Source of the DNA: an uncultured Bacteroidales bacterium
GTDB lineage: Bacteria; Bacteroidota; Bacteroidia; Bacteroidales; UBA932
Length of the DNA: 64,000 bases
Reading direction: 5' to 3'
Assembly: GCA_900316675.1 (NCBI GenBank)
Contig: ONDR01000005.1
Span: 4,321 to 68,320, forward strand
Each line of letters begins with the position of its first letter. The stretch's first letter is position 1. A program made the position numbers and the translations under genes. The notes beneath the pieces are model-generated. The model was not told where the DNA came from. It ran no database searches and saw only the letters and a program-made list of their open reading frames with translations. This document shows positions 45,101 through 53,871 of this stretch, piece by piece.

Positions 45101-45620
45101 GCCTCGTTACCAGTACGGCTTTACCTTCGCCTTCAACTGGAACGGCTTGGACTTCTCTGTATTCTTCCAGGGCGTTGGCCGTCAGGACTGGTACCCTAGC
45201 AGCGATGCACGCTATTTCTGGGGCCTTTATGCCCGTCCGTTCTCTTCATGGATCCAGAAGGACTTCCACAAGAAGTACTGGACAGAGGACAATCCTGACG
45301 CATACTTCCCGCGTCCCCGTGCATACGTAGCCATGAAGGATGGACGTGAGCTTGGTACAGTCAACGACAGATACCTCCAGAACCTTGGTTACTGCCGTCT
45401 TAAGAACCTGACTGTAGGTTATACTATTCCGCAGAATCTTACCAGAAAACTCTGCATAGATTCCGTACGCCTCTACTTCTCCGGTGAAAACCTCGCATAC
45501 TGGGCTCCCGGCCTGCACTGCGACTACATCGATCCGGAAGCAGCCGCCAAGACTAAGGACAAATATCCTATCTATCCTTGGCAGAAGACGTTCATGTTCG
45601 GCGTTGATATAAACTTCTAA
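42135..45620 (+). CDS. SusC/RagA family TonB-dependent transporter with STN signalling domain
   Basis: 1161 residues, outer membrane. Signal peptide (MKKIIFATLFCLFLCGSLYA), then an STN secretin/TonB short N-terminal domain at about 25-100 (FKEIESQAGLSVDYDAQEVD), which contacts FecR, then a carboxypeptidase-regulatory-like domain (VSGTVVDTKGDPAIGVGV), the SusC signature VVVGYGVQKKENLTGAV near 187, plug (NIRGWNSINSGSPLVLVDGV), and barrel ending FMFGVDINF. It pairs with the SusD gene starting right after the stop. It is expected to import a glycan or small oligosaccharide and to report its presence to the sigma switch. Confidence 0.95.
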   Translation: MKKIIFATLFCLFLCGSLYAQTQQVTMQGGESALGQVFKEIESQAGLSVDYDAQEVDVTQKVTVPAGKVTVKALLDAVLDRLGYTSTIRGTHVIVKTKQAPQKPTVTVSGTVVDTKGDPAIGVGVLLKGTSQGTVTGADGRYTITVPGNAVLVFSSMGYKTVEVAVENRRVINLEIEEDALFLEDAVVVGYGVQKKENLTGAVSVVSSKSIQNRTQANLGNILQGTVPGLTVTSPSGRPGESVSINIRGWNSINSGSPLVLVDGVVGSLERVNPNDVESISVLKDASSAAVYGAKAAFGVVLVTTKSGGDSDGHAKVRYSSRFGFSSPTTSTDWETRGYYSVYLANLFMKAYNGNQQIYYNEDDMEELWLRRNDKKENPDRPWVIIDQSQGRNTYKYYANTDWWHYFFNDRKPIQNHDISFSGSTKGVKYFLSGNYNKEQGLFRINPDVYNKYNLRARFSFDVNPVLNISNNTAYYSSTYTYPGLADQNDTFYKLTAGFFPFLVPQTPDGNYLYQTDSGGGGQSISGNIANKNFKNKERVSNFTNTTELTLKPIKQLEIKGNYTYSQNNGSTMNRRVNGVFASKIPMQTELLTTGDNEDKLSESTQSIELHSLNLYATYTDTFNESHNIKVMAGTNYETYYHKKLTAAGYDLLSQELNDQNLVSGDENGVKRTETGGGQSEYALLGFFGRINYDYQGKYLVEISGRYDGTSRFKTGQRYGFFPSASIGWRVSQEEFFRPLKDWWNDLKIRFSYGSLGNQQVGYYDYIRSITLGTQSYLFGANKSSIATYGNPVASDLTWETVQQKNLGLDLSFLDGKIMFTGEAYIRDTKNMLTTGKALPSVYGASAPKTNNADLRTKGYELSLTYRNNFNLFGRPFEYSATATFNDYIGHITKFDNPTNDLSTYYEGMRYGEIWGYTTGGLFRTDEEAKTYPVDQSSVCSIIYSSAGDEHGLRAGDLKYLDLDGDGVIGKGSNTLDNPGDRKVIGNSQPRYQYGFTFAFNWNGLDFSVFFQGVGRQDWYPSSDARYFWGLYARPFSSWIQKDFHKKYWTEDNPDAYFPRPRAYVAMKDGRELGTVNDRYLQNLGYCRLKNLTVGYTIPQNLTRKLCIDSVRLYFSGENLAYWAPGLHCDYIDPEAAAKTKDKYPIYPWQKTFMFGVDINF

Positions 45621-45631
45621 TGACTAAAGAT

Positions 45632-47452
45632 ATGAAAACCAGCATAAAGTATATTGGCGTCCTGCTTAGCGCTTCACTTCTTCTCGCTTCCTGTGAGAAG
45701 ACTCTGGACAAGTTCCCGCTGGATAAGCTGTCACCGGAGACCTTCCTGTCTACGGAGACCGAGATGCAGACTTACACCAATTCATTCTATACCATGTTCC
45801 CCGGTGCCAGCGACCTGTACTCAGAGAGCAGCGATGCTGTTATCGGTACAGATCTTCACCAGGCTCTCTGGGGCGGCAGAACCATCAATTCCGGCGACAG
45901 CGGCTGGTCTTGGGGCAACCTGCGCAAGATCAACACCTTCCTTGAGTATTCCGACAACTGCAAAGACGAGAAACTCAGGAACCAGTACAACGGCCTTGCC
46001 CGCTTCTTCCGTGCATATTTCTACTTCGAGAAAGTAAAAATGTTCGGCGACGTTCCGTGGTACGACCATACCCTTGGCTCTGACGATGCAGACCTTTACA
46101 AGCCTCGCGACAGCCGTGATTATGTAATGCAGAACATGATTGAGGATATCGACTTCGCTATCGCCAACCTGCCTGCAGAGCATTCCGATTACCGTGTTAC
46201 AAAATGGACTGCACTTGCCCTTAAGGCTCGTTTCTGCCTGTTCGAGGGTACCTATCGTAAGTACCATGCCGGTGACGTTACTCTTCAGAATCTTCCTGCC
46301 GATGCAAAAGATTACAAATTCTATCTTGAGCAGGCTGCAGCTGCTGCAGATGAGTTCATCACTTCAAGCGGATATTCAATCTATGCATCAGAGAGTACTG
46401 CTAAAAGCTATATCGGCCTCTTTACCAAGTACAGAGTATCTGAGGGTACCAACAAGGAGATCATTCTTGCCAGGAACTACAGCATCGAGTTTGGCGTTAC
46501 CCACAGTGCAAATGCTGCTTATGTAAGCTCTACCCTTGGCCGCGTTGGTCTTACCCGTAAGATTGTGGCCAGCTATCTGATGAAGGACGGCTCCCGCTTT
46601 ACCGACAAAGCCGGCTGGGAGACCATGCAGTTCGTAGAAGAGACCAAAAACCGCGATCCCCGTCTTGCCCAGAGCATCAGGACTCCCGGTTACTGCAGGC
46701 TCGGAACTGACATCCAGACAGCTCCCAATATCAATAATTCAGTGACCGGATACGCTCCTATCAAGTACTTCATGGGCCCTGAGGACGATACCTATCAGCA
46801 GTCATACTGCGACCTCGTACTCTTCCGTGCAGCAGAGGTTTATCTGGCTTACGCCGAGGCTAAGGCCGAGCTTGGAACCATTACCCAGACCGACATCGAC
46901 AGGTCAATCAAGCCGCTCCGCGACCGCGTGGGCATGCCTAACCTTGACCTTGCAGAGGCAAATGCCAACCCTGACCCCTATCTGCTTAACCAGTTGACCG
47001 GTTATCCCAAGGTTGCAGAGAAGAACTCTTCCAACGTTGGTGTAATCCTTGAGATCCGCCGTGAAAGGACAATCGAGCTCATTCAGGAAGGCTATCGTTA
47101 TTATGACGTAATCCGTTGGGCAGAAGGTCACACCTTCGAGAGCCAGCTTCTGGGAATGTATTTCCCCGGTGACGGCAATTATGACCTGAACGCCGACGGC
47201 ATTGCCGATGTTACCCTGTACAGCGGTGCTTCAGCCCCGGCCGGAAGTGCTTCACTTGCACTTAAGATTGGTTCTGACGTGACCCTTTCCGACGGTAATT
47301 CCGGTTGCCTCGAATTCCATAAGACCACCCGTCAGGGCTGGACATGGAACGACGGCAAGGACTACCTGTATCCTATTCCCGTAGAGGACAGAAGCCTTAC
47401 CCAGGGTGCTCTTACCCAGAACCCCGGCTGGAATGACGGTCTCTCGTTCTAA
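45632..47452 (+). CDS. SusD/RagB family outer-membrane lipoprotein
   Basis: 606 residues. Start taken at 45632 because GATATG precedes a good lipoprotein signal (MKTSIKYIGVLLSASLLLAS then C); another ATG at 45620 overlaps the SusC stop. RagB/SusD landmarks are LRKINTFLEYSDNCKD, ARFFRAYFYFEKVKMFGDVP, VTKWTALALKARFCLFEGT, LFRAAEVYLAYAEAKAELG and ERTIELIQEGYRYYDVIRW. It binds the ligand above the SusC pore. Downstream are two lipoproteins and the phosphatase/NAGPA fusion, probably in one operon. Confidence 0.95.
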   Translation: MKTSIKYIGVLLSASLLLASCEKTLDKFPLDKLSPETFLSTETEMQTYTNSFYTMFPGASDLYSESSDAVIGTDLHQALWGGRTINSGDSGWSWGNLRKINTFLEYSDNCKDEKLRNQYNGLARFFRAYFYFEKVKMFGDVPWYDHTLGSDDADLYKPRDSRDYVMQNMIEDIDFAIANLPAEHSDYRVTKWTALALKARFCLFEGTYRKYHAGDVTLQNLPADAKDYKFYLEQAAAAADEFITSSGYSIYASESTAKSYIGLFTKYRVSEGTNKEIILARNYSIEFGVTHSANAAYVSSTLGRVGLTRKIVASYLMKDGSRFTDKAGWETMQFVEETKNRDPRLAQSIRTPGYCRLGTDIQTAPNINNSVTGYAPIKYFMGPEDDTYQQSYCDLVLFRAAEVYLAYAEAKAELGTITQTDIDRSIKPLRDRVGMPNLDLAEANANPDPYLLNQLTGYPKVAEKNSSNVGVILEIRRERTIELIQEGYRYYDVIRWAEGHTFESQLLGMYFPGDGNYDLNADGIADVTLYSGASAPAGSASLALKIGSDVTLSDGNSGCLEFHKTTRQGWTWNDGKDYLYPIPVEDRSLTQGALTQNPGWNDGLSF

Positions 47453-47475
47453 TTGATTAAAAAAGTACAATAGAT

Positions 47476-49212
47476 ATGAAAAGAATAGTTTGTTCAATTC
47501 TATCCACACTGACATTATTCATTGCCTTGTCTTGTAACAAGAGCGATGATAAGACCTCTGTGATTGCATCGCTTGGGGTTTCAGTGAAAGGCACTGAGGA
47601 CGTAATAGAGATCCCCAAGCGCCAGTCAAAGAGCTTTGAGGTTAACCTTACTTCGGACCCCGGTCCGGAGGAGGCCCTCATCGTCACCCTGGGAGCGAAT
47701 GCAGAGCTTGTGGCAAAGTACAATGCCGCTCATGGTACTGACTACCAGCTGCTTCCGGCCGAGGCCTATGACCTTCCCGCAACTCCCTTCCTTCTTCCCA
47801 GGTACAACAAGGTTTCATCCCTTGAATCCATCACCCTTAAGGGTGCCGGCTGTATCCCCGGAGAGATTTATCTTCTCCCCTTGGTCGCAAACAAGGTTGA
47901 GGGTATGGCAGCATACGAAACCCCCGAGGACAAAGCCGCTTACATCCTATTCAAGATGCTTCTTCCTGACCAGGAGGGCGAGGGCACCCAGGACGATCCT
48001 TACATCCTCAATAACGTCAATGCTTTCATGAAGATCAGCGCCATGCTGCGTGAAGGCGAGACCGTTTACTTCAAGCTGGCAGGTGACATCGACCTTACCG
48101 GCATCGAGTGGGAATCCATCAACGGCGAGGGTAAGAAAGCTGCCCTTGACGGCGACGGACATACAATCCGCAACCTTACCGCTCCTCTGTTTGCTAAGCT
48201 GGAGGGTAGTGTTCAGAACCTTACCATCGACGGTGCGACCATTTCTGCTACAACCGCTGACTGCGGCGTACTTGCCGGAGCAGCCGGTATCGCAGAGCAG
48301 CCCAATGCCCTTGTTGCAAAGAACGTAACTGTTAAGAATGCTTCAATAGAGAATACCAACAACCGTGTGGGCGGTCTGATCGGCTACCTGTATGGCGGTG
48401 TTATTGAGAACGTAGATGTTGAATGTACCGTCAGCGGCGGTCAGCAGGTTGGTGGTTTCATCGGCCGTATGGACGCCGGTACGCTCATCAACTGCTCTGC
48501 AGAGGCTAATGTTACAGCAAGCAACTATTATGCAGGTGGTCTTGTTGCCTACATTGGTACCGCAACCGTAAAGGGTTGCCATTCAAGCGGTAAGTGCAGC
48601 AACGCAAGCACCGGCTATTCACGCGTGGGCGGTCTTATCGGCCAGATGCATGGCGGCTCCGTAGAGAACAGCTACTCAACTGTTGCTGTTGACGGTCTTG
48701 GTCACTTCGGCGGCGGCCTCATCGGTGTTGTCGATACCCAGGAATCAGTTGCAATCAGCAAGAGCTATGCTACCGGTAGCGTAACCCTGCCTCAGACCAA
48801 CAACAAGGCCGGCGCAGGCGCACTGCTCGGTTACATCGAAAAGGGTACCGTATCTATCGAAAACTGCTATGCTACCGGTGCTATCCAGGCCCGTCGTTGG
48901 AGCTCTGGTTTCGTAGGCCGTAACAATACCGGTATACTTACCATTGTCAATGGTTACACTACTTCCGACGTCAGCGCCATCGCACTGCCCGGAGCTTCCG
49001 GTATCGTGCTTGGTAACAATGGCGGAGCTGTAAGCTGCAGCGGCTTCATCGCATGGAATGTATCCAACTGGGCATTCTGCTACCCGGCTGACGCCGTTCC
49101 TACTGCTGGCAACTACTACGGCACCGAAGGCACTGTTTCTTCACAGGCTGTTACCCTTGGCTGGAGTACCGATATTTGGGATCTCAGCGGAGATGAACCT
49201 AAGTTGAAATAA
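47476..49212 (+). CDS. DUF1735 plus GLUG-repeat surface lipoprotein
   Basis: 578 residues with lipobox FIALSC. Residues about 35-150 form a DUF1735/BT_3987-like N-terminal domain (NAELVAKYNAAHGTDYQLLP). After EGTQDDPYILNN comes a right-handed parallel beta-helix with at least six GLUG units (VGGLIGYLYGGVIENV, VGGFIGRMDAGTLINC, VGGLIGQMHGGSVENS, GALLGYIEKGTVSIENC). GLUG repeats occur in adhesins and surface proteins. No catalytic motif is seen. Being third after SusCD it may be the SusE-like glycan-binding member of this locus. Confidence 0.85.
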   Translation: MKRIVCSILSTLTLFIALSCNKSDDKTSVIASLGVSVKGTEDVIEIPKRQSKSFEVNLTSDPGPEEALIVTLGANAELVAKYNAAHGTDYQLLPAEAYDLPATPFLLPRYNKVSSLESITLKGAGCIPGEIYLLPLVANKVEGMAAYETPEDKAAYILFKMLLPDQEGEGTQDDPYILNNVNAFMKISAMLREGETVYFKLAGDIDLTGIEWESINGEGKKAALDGDGHTIRNLTAPLFAKLEGSVQNLTIDGATISATTADCGVLAGAAGIAEQPNALVAKNVTVKNASIENTNNRVGGLIGYLYGGVIENVDVECTVSGGQQVGGFIGRMDAGTLINCSAEANVTASNYYAGGLVAYIGTATVKGCHSSGKCSNASTGYSRVGGLIGQMHGGSVENSYSTVAVDGLGHFGGGLIGVVDTQESVAISKSYATGSVTLPQTNNKAGAGALLGYIEKGTVSIENCYATGAIQARRWSSGFVGRNNTGILTIVNGYTTSDVSAIALPGASGIVLGNNGGAVSCSGFIAWNVSNWAFCYPADAVPTAGNYYGTEGTVSSQAVTLGWSTDIWDLSGDEPKLK

Positions 49213-49221
49213 TAGTTTGAT

Positions 49222-50409
49222 ATGAAAAAAGCTTTATTACTTATTATACTGCCCGTACTTACGATTGCTGCAATCTCTTGCAGTAAGAAAAGTGGCTCCG
49301 ACAACCTGCCGGAGCCAGTTATCACGGGCATCACAACCGACTATGGCGGCAAGGCCATCGCAGGTAAACCCGTACAGCTGAACGGAACCAACTTCAGCTC
49401 CAAGATTACTGACGTAGAGGTCCTGATGGGCGTTGGTCTTGACTCCAAGGCTCTTGAGGTGACAGAGGCTACCGAGACCAAGATCGTCTTCATCGCTCCT
49501 ACCATTGAAAGGAATCAGGTCAAGATCAGGGTATCCATCAAGGGTAAGGAGTCCCGGTCCGTTATGCTGGAGTTCACAGAAGAGGAAAAGCCCTGGGACG
49601 ATACTCCTACCATCGTTCTGGAAGGTGCTAAAACCGTTACCATCCGCGAGGGTGTCGAGTGGACTACTTTCCACGGTATGTGGGAGGGCCAGATCCGCAA
49701 CATCAACATTCTGCGCACCACTCTTAACGAGCACAACCGCATTGGCATCTACTACAACTATAGTGACGAGAACCTTATGGATCTGGACCAGAAATGCGAG
49801 TATCTGGATGCATTGGTTGGTACCAACGGTCCTATGGCTTGCTGCCATTATGTTCGTGTGGACGGTCAGACTATGAGAATTGCCAGGGAGAACGATCCTT
49901 CAGAGTACTTTGTTTACAACTGCGCCCTTACCATCGACGATAATGTTCCGGCCATTGTAAAGGTTAAGGATAACTTTGATGCGGCATCACTGCCTAACAA
50001 GACCATTGGTGTAGGTGGCCCGCTGCTGGTTTACGAAGGTGAGATTCAGTCTTATCCTGAGGAGAACACCGCAGACTTCCTTAAAGAGACTCATCCCCGC
50101 ACTGCAATTGGTATTTCCAAGGACGGTAAGACTGTCACTCAGGTTGCCATTGATGGCCGCTGGGACCGCAGCACGGCTGATGAGAGGGCTATCGGTATGC
50201 AGTCTGCTCTTCTGGCTAAGTTCATGAGGGGAATGGGCTGCTACAGCGCCATGAACATGGATGGTGGCGGCGGAACCGCAATGTGGGTTTACGGCCAGGG
50301 TAACTCCAGGAACATCGTAAACCACGTTAGTGAGAACCGCTGGGACTGGAACGGAACCAAGCTTCGCGCTACCGGCAATACTATTTACATCAGAAGTGAT
50401 TTGAAATAG
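49222..50409 (+). CDS. TIG-domain lipoprotein with NAGPA (DUF2233) phosphodiester glycosidase domain
   Basis: 395 residues, lipobox IAAISC at residue 20. An IPT/TIG immunoglobulin-like domain spans about 30-120 (VITGITTDYGGKAIAGKPVQ, NGTNFSSKITDVEV). The remainder is a DUF2233/NAGPA domain, the fold of human 'uncovering enzyme' that hydrolyses GlcNAc-1-phospho-6-mannose diesters. Visible motifs are WTTFHGMWEG, GVGGPLLVYEG, HPRTAIGISKDG and NMDGGGGTAMW near the end. Bacterial members act on sugar phosphodiesters in general. The first conserved segment is more divergent than in the next gene. Translated right after the GLUG protein (9-base gap). Confidence 0.83.
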   Translation: MKKALLLIILPVLTIAAISCSKKSGSDNLPEPVITGITTDYGGKAIAGKPVQLNGTNFSSKITDVEVLMGVGLDSKALEVTEATETKIVFIAPTIERNQVKIRVSIKGKESRSVMLEFTEEEKPWDDTPTIVLEGAKTVTIREGVEWTTFHGMWEGQIRNINILRTTLNEHNRIGIYYNYSDENLMDLDQKCEYLDALVGTNGPMACCHYVRVDGQTMRIARENDPSEYFVYNCALTIDDNVPAIVKVKDNFDAASLPNKTIGVGGPLLVYEGEIQSYPEENTADFLKETHPRTAIGISKDGKTVTQVAIDGRWDRSTADERAIGMQSALLAKFMRGMGCYSAMNMDGGGGTAMWVYGQGNSRNIVNHVSENRWDWNGTKLRATGNTIYIRSDLK

Positions 50410-50416
50410 TGGATTA

Positions 50417-52510
50417 ATGAAGAAAGTATCAGTATCTTGCTTTCTGACTCTAATGGCTATGGGACTCTGCTTTGCGCAGAGCCCCATTGATGCTATAAGT
50501 CAGGACCCCGACAAAGCCGCAGGCTCCTTCTACGTTTATGACTACAAGGATGCGCCTGCACTCACCCCATCCCCCGAAGGTTATAAACCCTTCTATATCA
50601 GCCATTTCGGCAGACATGGCGCACGTTATTGCACCAGCGAGTACGATGCTCTTCACGGCTGGCTGACCAAGGCTGCCGAGGCCGGCTGTCTGACAGAAGA
50701 GGGTAGGGCACTATACTCCCGATTTGAAAAATACTATCAGAAAGTAAGGTATTGCCGGGGCAACCTGACCGGTATCGGCAAGGACCAGCACAGAAGTATC
50801 GGCATGCACATGTATCAAAGGTTTCCGCAGGTTTTTGACGGGCCTACCCATGTAGAAGCGGTGTCTACCGAATCGCCAAGGGTGATAATGAGCATGTGGT
50901 CCTGCCTCTCAAGCCTGCAGGCCCTGGACAAGGATATTGATTTTTCTGCAGATGCATCTGCGAAGTACGCTCCGTGGCTGCAGCCCAGCCTTTCTACCAA
51001 CCCGTACCTGATTAAAGACGGGTTCAAAGCGGGTAGGGAAGCAGAGGAAAAGCTCAAAGAATACTTTGAGCAGACCGTTCCCTGGAAGGAAATCACGGAG
51101 AGGTTCTTCACTTCTGCTGACGTACTGAACGATGTCCTTAAGACCAGCCCGGAGAAGTTTATCGAATACCTTCATGGCGTGGTTACCTGCACCCGTTGCA
51201 TAGACAACGACCAGGCGTACTTCGACAACGTTTTCTCTAAAGAGGAACTGCTTCAGATTTGGAAGGGGACATCGGCCGGATACTTCCTTGCCGTGGCAAG
51301 ATACGAGGGCTCGCAGAGCCTGGTGCTGGATTACGCGGCTTTCACCCTTGACCAGATTATAGAGGCCGCCGATGCGGACATTGCATCCGGCAGCACCCAG
51401 CTTAGGCTGCGCTTCGGGCACGATTCCGGCATCGCTCCGCTTATGGCCGTGTTGGACGTAAACGGTTACGGCCGCTCCACGGCTTCCTTTGAAGAGGCCC
51501 TGGAAATTTACCCCAGCTATAATATCCCCATGGGTGCATCCCTGCAGCTTGTTTTCTACAGGAATGATGCCGGAGATGTACTTGTAAAGGTTCTTGTAAA
51601 TGAGAAGGAAGCCACTCTGCCGCTCACATCCGTCAGCGGGCCCTATTACAGGTGGTCAGACTTCAAAGCCCACTATCAGCCGATTGTAGATGATTCAAAG
51701 CGAAAGGTTATAACCACCGAGCCTCTTGCAATCCTTAGGAACACAGACTGGGGCTGGCAGACAATTGCCGGCACCAAGGCGGAATACGGGGCAGCATCGG
51801 TAAAGGTCTTTGGCAGCACACAGAGCATATCCATCGCCCGCATTCCCATTTGGGAGCATTCCGTTTCAGTGGTAGAATCCGATGGCCCGTCGGCTATGAT
51901 AACCAGTGACTTCGGAGAGAAAAACCAGGCCCTGGCCGCCATCAACGGCAGTTATTTTAGCAAACAGCTAATGCCCGTGACCTATGTGAAGGACGAGGGC
52001 AAGGTCGTCAGCACCAGTAACGCAGACGGGGTGGACCGTTGCAATGCCATGTTCAGGATCAAGGACAAAAAGGGCAGGAAAATAGATATCGTCTCCGTTG
52101 ATGCCAATACCAATGCGGCTGCCGCAAAAGGCTGGCGGGAGGCCATCGTTTCCGGGCCGATACTGCTGGAAGACGGCAAGCCGGTTCTTTATAAGGACGA
52201 TGGTTCCAAATCCTATCGCGGTTTTTATGCCCGCAGGCATCCCCGCAGCATTCTTGGCTATACAGAGGATGGCTGGCTTTATTTCATAGTGGTTGACGGC
52301 CGTTTCCCTTCACTGGCCGATGGTATGAGCATTTCAGAGCTTACGATTCTTTGCGAAGCCCTTGGCTTGTACGAGGCTCTAAACCTTGACGGCGGAGGTT
52401 CATCTACCCTTTGGACACGTGGTCAGGGCGTTTTGAACCATCCCTACGACAATAAGGTCTTTGACCACTCCGGCCAGCGGATAGTTCCAAATGCTATTAT
52501 CGTGAAGTAA
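50417..52510 (+). CDS. Histidine acid phosphatase (MINPP-like) fused to NAGPA phosphodiester glycosidase
   Basis: 697 residues, exported (MKKVSVSCFLTLMAMGLCFA). Residues 40 to about 425 are a branch-2 histidine phosphatase with the RHGARY catalytic motif (His67) and the GHD acid motif (FGHDSG, Asp336), closest in style to multiple inositol polyphosphate phosphatases of Bacteroidetes. Residues 440-697 are a NAGPA/DUF2233 domain: LAAINGSYF, IVSGPILLEDG, RHPRSILGYTEDG and LNLDGGGSSTLW. A phosphodiester glycosidase would expose a phosphomonoester that the phosphatase half could remove. The frame runs through without shift. It is the last gene before a bidirectional terminator; 7 bases separate it from the TIG-NAGPA gene. 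Confidence 0.9.
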   Translation: MKKVSVSCFLTLMAMGLCFAQSPIDAISQDPDKAAGSFYVYDYKDAPALTPSPEGYKPFYISHFGRHGARYCTSEYDALHGWLTKAAEAGCLTEEGRALYSRFEKYYQKVRYCRGNLTGIGKDQHRSIGMHMYQRFPQVFDGPTHVEAVSTESPRVIMSMWSCLSSLQALDKDIDFSADASAKYAPWLQPSLSTNPYLIKDGFKAGREAEEKLKEYFEQTVPWKEITERFFTSADVLNDVLKTSPEKFIEYLHGVVTCTRCIDNDQAYFDNVFSKEELLQIWKGTSAGYFLAVARYEGSQSLVLDYAAFTLDQIIEAADADIASGSTQLRLRFGHDSGIAPLMAVLDVNGYGRSTASFEEALEIYPSYNIPMGASLQLVFYRNDAGDVLVKVLVNEKEATLPLTSVSGPYYRWSDFKAHYQPIVDDSKRKVITTEPLAILRNTDWGWQTIAGTKAEYGAASVKVFGSTQSISIARIPIWEHSVSVVESDGPSAMITSDFGEKNQALAAINGSYFSKQLMPVTYVKDEGKVVSTSNADGVDRCNAMFRIKDKKGRKIDIVSVDANTNAAAAKGWREAIVSGPILLEDGKPVLYKDDGSKSYRGFYARRHPRSILGYTEDGWLYFIVVDGRFPSLADGMSISELTILCEALGLYEALNLDGGGSSTLWTRGQGVLNHPYDNKVFDHSGQRIVPNAIIVK

Positions 52511-52515
52511 TAAAA

Positions 52516-52541
52516 AATCGCAGTCCTACAGGGCTGCGATT
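52516..52541. terminator. Bidirectional terminator between the NAGPA locus and argH
   Basis: AATCGCAG and CTGCGATT (52516-52523, 52534-52541) form a stem with inner CCT/AGG pairing. A-run before and T-rich sequence after suit both convergent transcripts. The argH stop codon lies within it. Confidence 0.8.
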
Positions 52542-53871
52542 AATCTTTTGTCAGTATAGATATAAGAAAGGCTTCCAGAGTTTTATTGAAGCGGGCGGCA
52601 ATCTGCGCGGTGCAAAGGTTGCCTATGGAGCCTGCGTGAGTGTGACCAAGGGCGGCTGCGCTTTCCGGGGCCTTTGCCTGGAAAGTACCGGCGGCCACTT
52701 CCAGGCCAATCTGTTTGTAGGCATCCCTGAAGGGTACGCCCTGCGCTGCAAGCGCATTCACTTTCTCTACGCTAAGGGAGGGCAGGTACAGCGGATTGCT
52801 GTAGATATCCTCGTTAATCTTAAGGTTGGCAACTGCAAAGGCTGTAATGCCAAGGATGTCGTCCATACGGCCGAACATTGGCAGGAAGTCTTCCTTAAGT
52901 ATCTGTGTATCACGGAAATATCCTGAAGGAAGGTTGCCCATAATTGCGCCAATTACGTCCGGAGTGTTGGCAACTTTGTTGCAACCGGCCCTTACAAGCT
53001 CGAATACGTCCGGATTCTTTTTGTGCGGCATAATGCTGGAACCGGTGGTGAGCTCTGCCGGCAGGGAGATAAAGCCGAAGTTGGGGCTCATATAAAGGCA
53101 GCAGTCGGCGGCAAAACGGCCGATGGTGTTGGCCAGTGAGGCATAGGCCCAGGCAACGGTCTTTTCAAACTTGCCTCTGCCCAGAAGTGCGTAAACGCTG
53201 TTGTAGTCAAGGTCTTCGAAGCCAAGCAGTTTGGTGGTCTCCTCCCTGTCGATGGGGATGGAAGAACCGTATCCTGCGGCGGCGCCAAGCGGGTTGCGGT
53301 TGGCCATGTCGAAGGCGGTTTTAAGCATTGCAAGGTCGTCGGCAAGGGCCTCGGCGTAAGCTCCAAGCCACAGGCCGAAGCTTGACGGCATAGCCACCTG
53401 AAGGTGGGTATAGCCAGGCAGAAGTACGTTTTTCCATTTCTCCGAAGCCTCCTGCAGTTCATTGAAGAGCTCTGCCACAAGGCCGGCGGTTTTCTTTATG
53501 GACGCGCGGGTGAACAGTTTGATATCTACCATTACCTGGTCGTTGCGTGAGCGGCCGATGTGCACTTTTTTGCCAATATCGCCAAGCTGGCGGGTAAGCA
53601 TCAATTCCACCTGCGAATGGATGTCCTCGATGTCGGGTTCGATGACCAGTTTTCCGTCCTGTGCCAGGGTGTGAAGCTTCTCAAGGGCTGGCAGAAGAAC
53701 GTTAAGCTCGTCCTTCGAAATATATCCAATATGGGACAGCATGGTTACGTGGGCCATAGTGCCCTGAATGTCGTACGGGGCAAGCAGAAGGTCCAGTTCC
53801 CTGTCTTTTCCTACGGTAAATCTTTCTATGGCAGAGTTCAGTTCCCAGCCTTTTTCCCAGAGTTTGCTCAT
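52540..53871 (-). CDS. argH: Argininosuccinate lyase
   Basis: Splits argininosuccinate into arginine and fumarate, last step of arginine synthesis. 443 residues. Signature loop of the fumarase/aspartase superfamily: TGSSIMPHKKNPD. Also HIGRSRNDQVMVDIKL and GYTHLQVAMPSSFGLW, which contain substrate-binding residues. Last gene of a four-gene operon in which each start overlaps the preceding stop by 4 bases. Confidence 0.96.
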   Translation of the reverse strand: MSKLWEKGWELNSAIERFTVGKDRELDLLLAPYDIQGTMAHVTMLSHIGYISKDELNVLLPALEKLHTLAQDGKLVIEPDIEDIHSQVELMLTRQLGDIGKKVHIGRSRNDQVMVDIKLFTRASIKKTAGLVAELFNELQEASEKWKNVLLPGYTHLQVAMPSSFGLWLGAYAEALADDLAMLKTAFDMANRNPLGAAAGYGSSIPIDREETTKLLGFEDLDYNSVYALLGRGKFEKTVAWAYASLANTIGRFAADCCLYMSPNFGFISLPAELTTGSSIMPHKKNPDVFELVRAGCNKVANTPDVIGAIMGNLPSGYFRDTQILKEDFLPMFGRMDDILGITAFAVANLKINEDIYSNPLYLPSLSVEKVNALAAQGVPFRDAYKQIGLEVAAGTFQAKAPESAAALGHTHAGSIGNLCTAQIAARFNKTLEAFLISILTKD

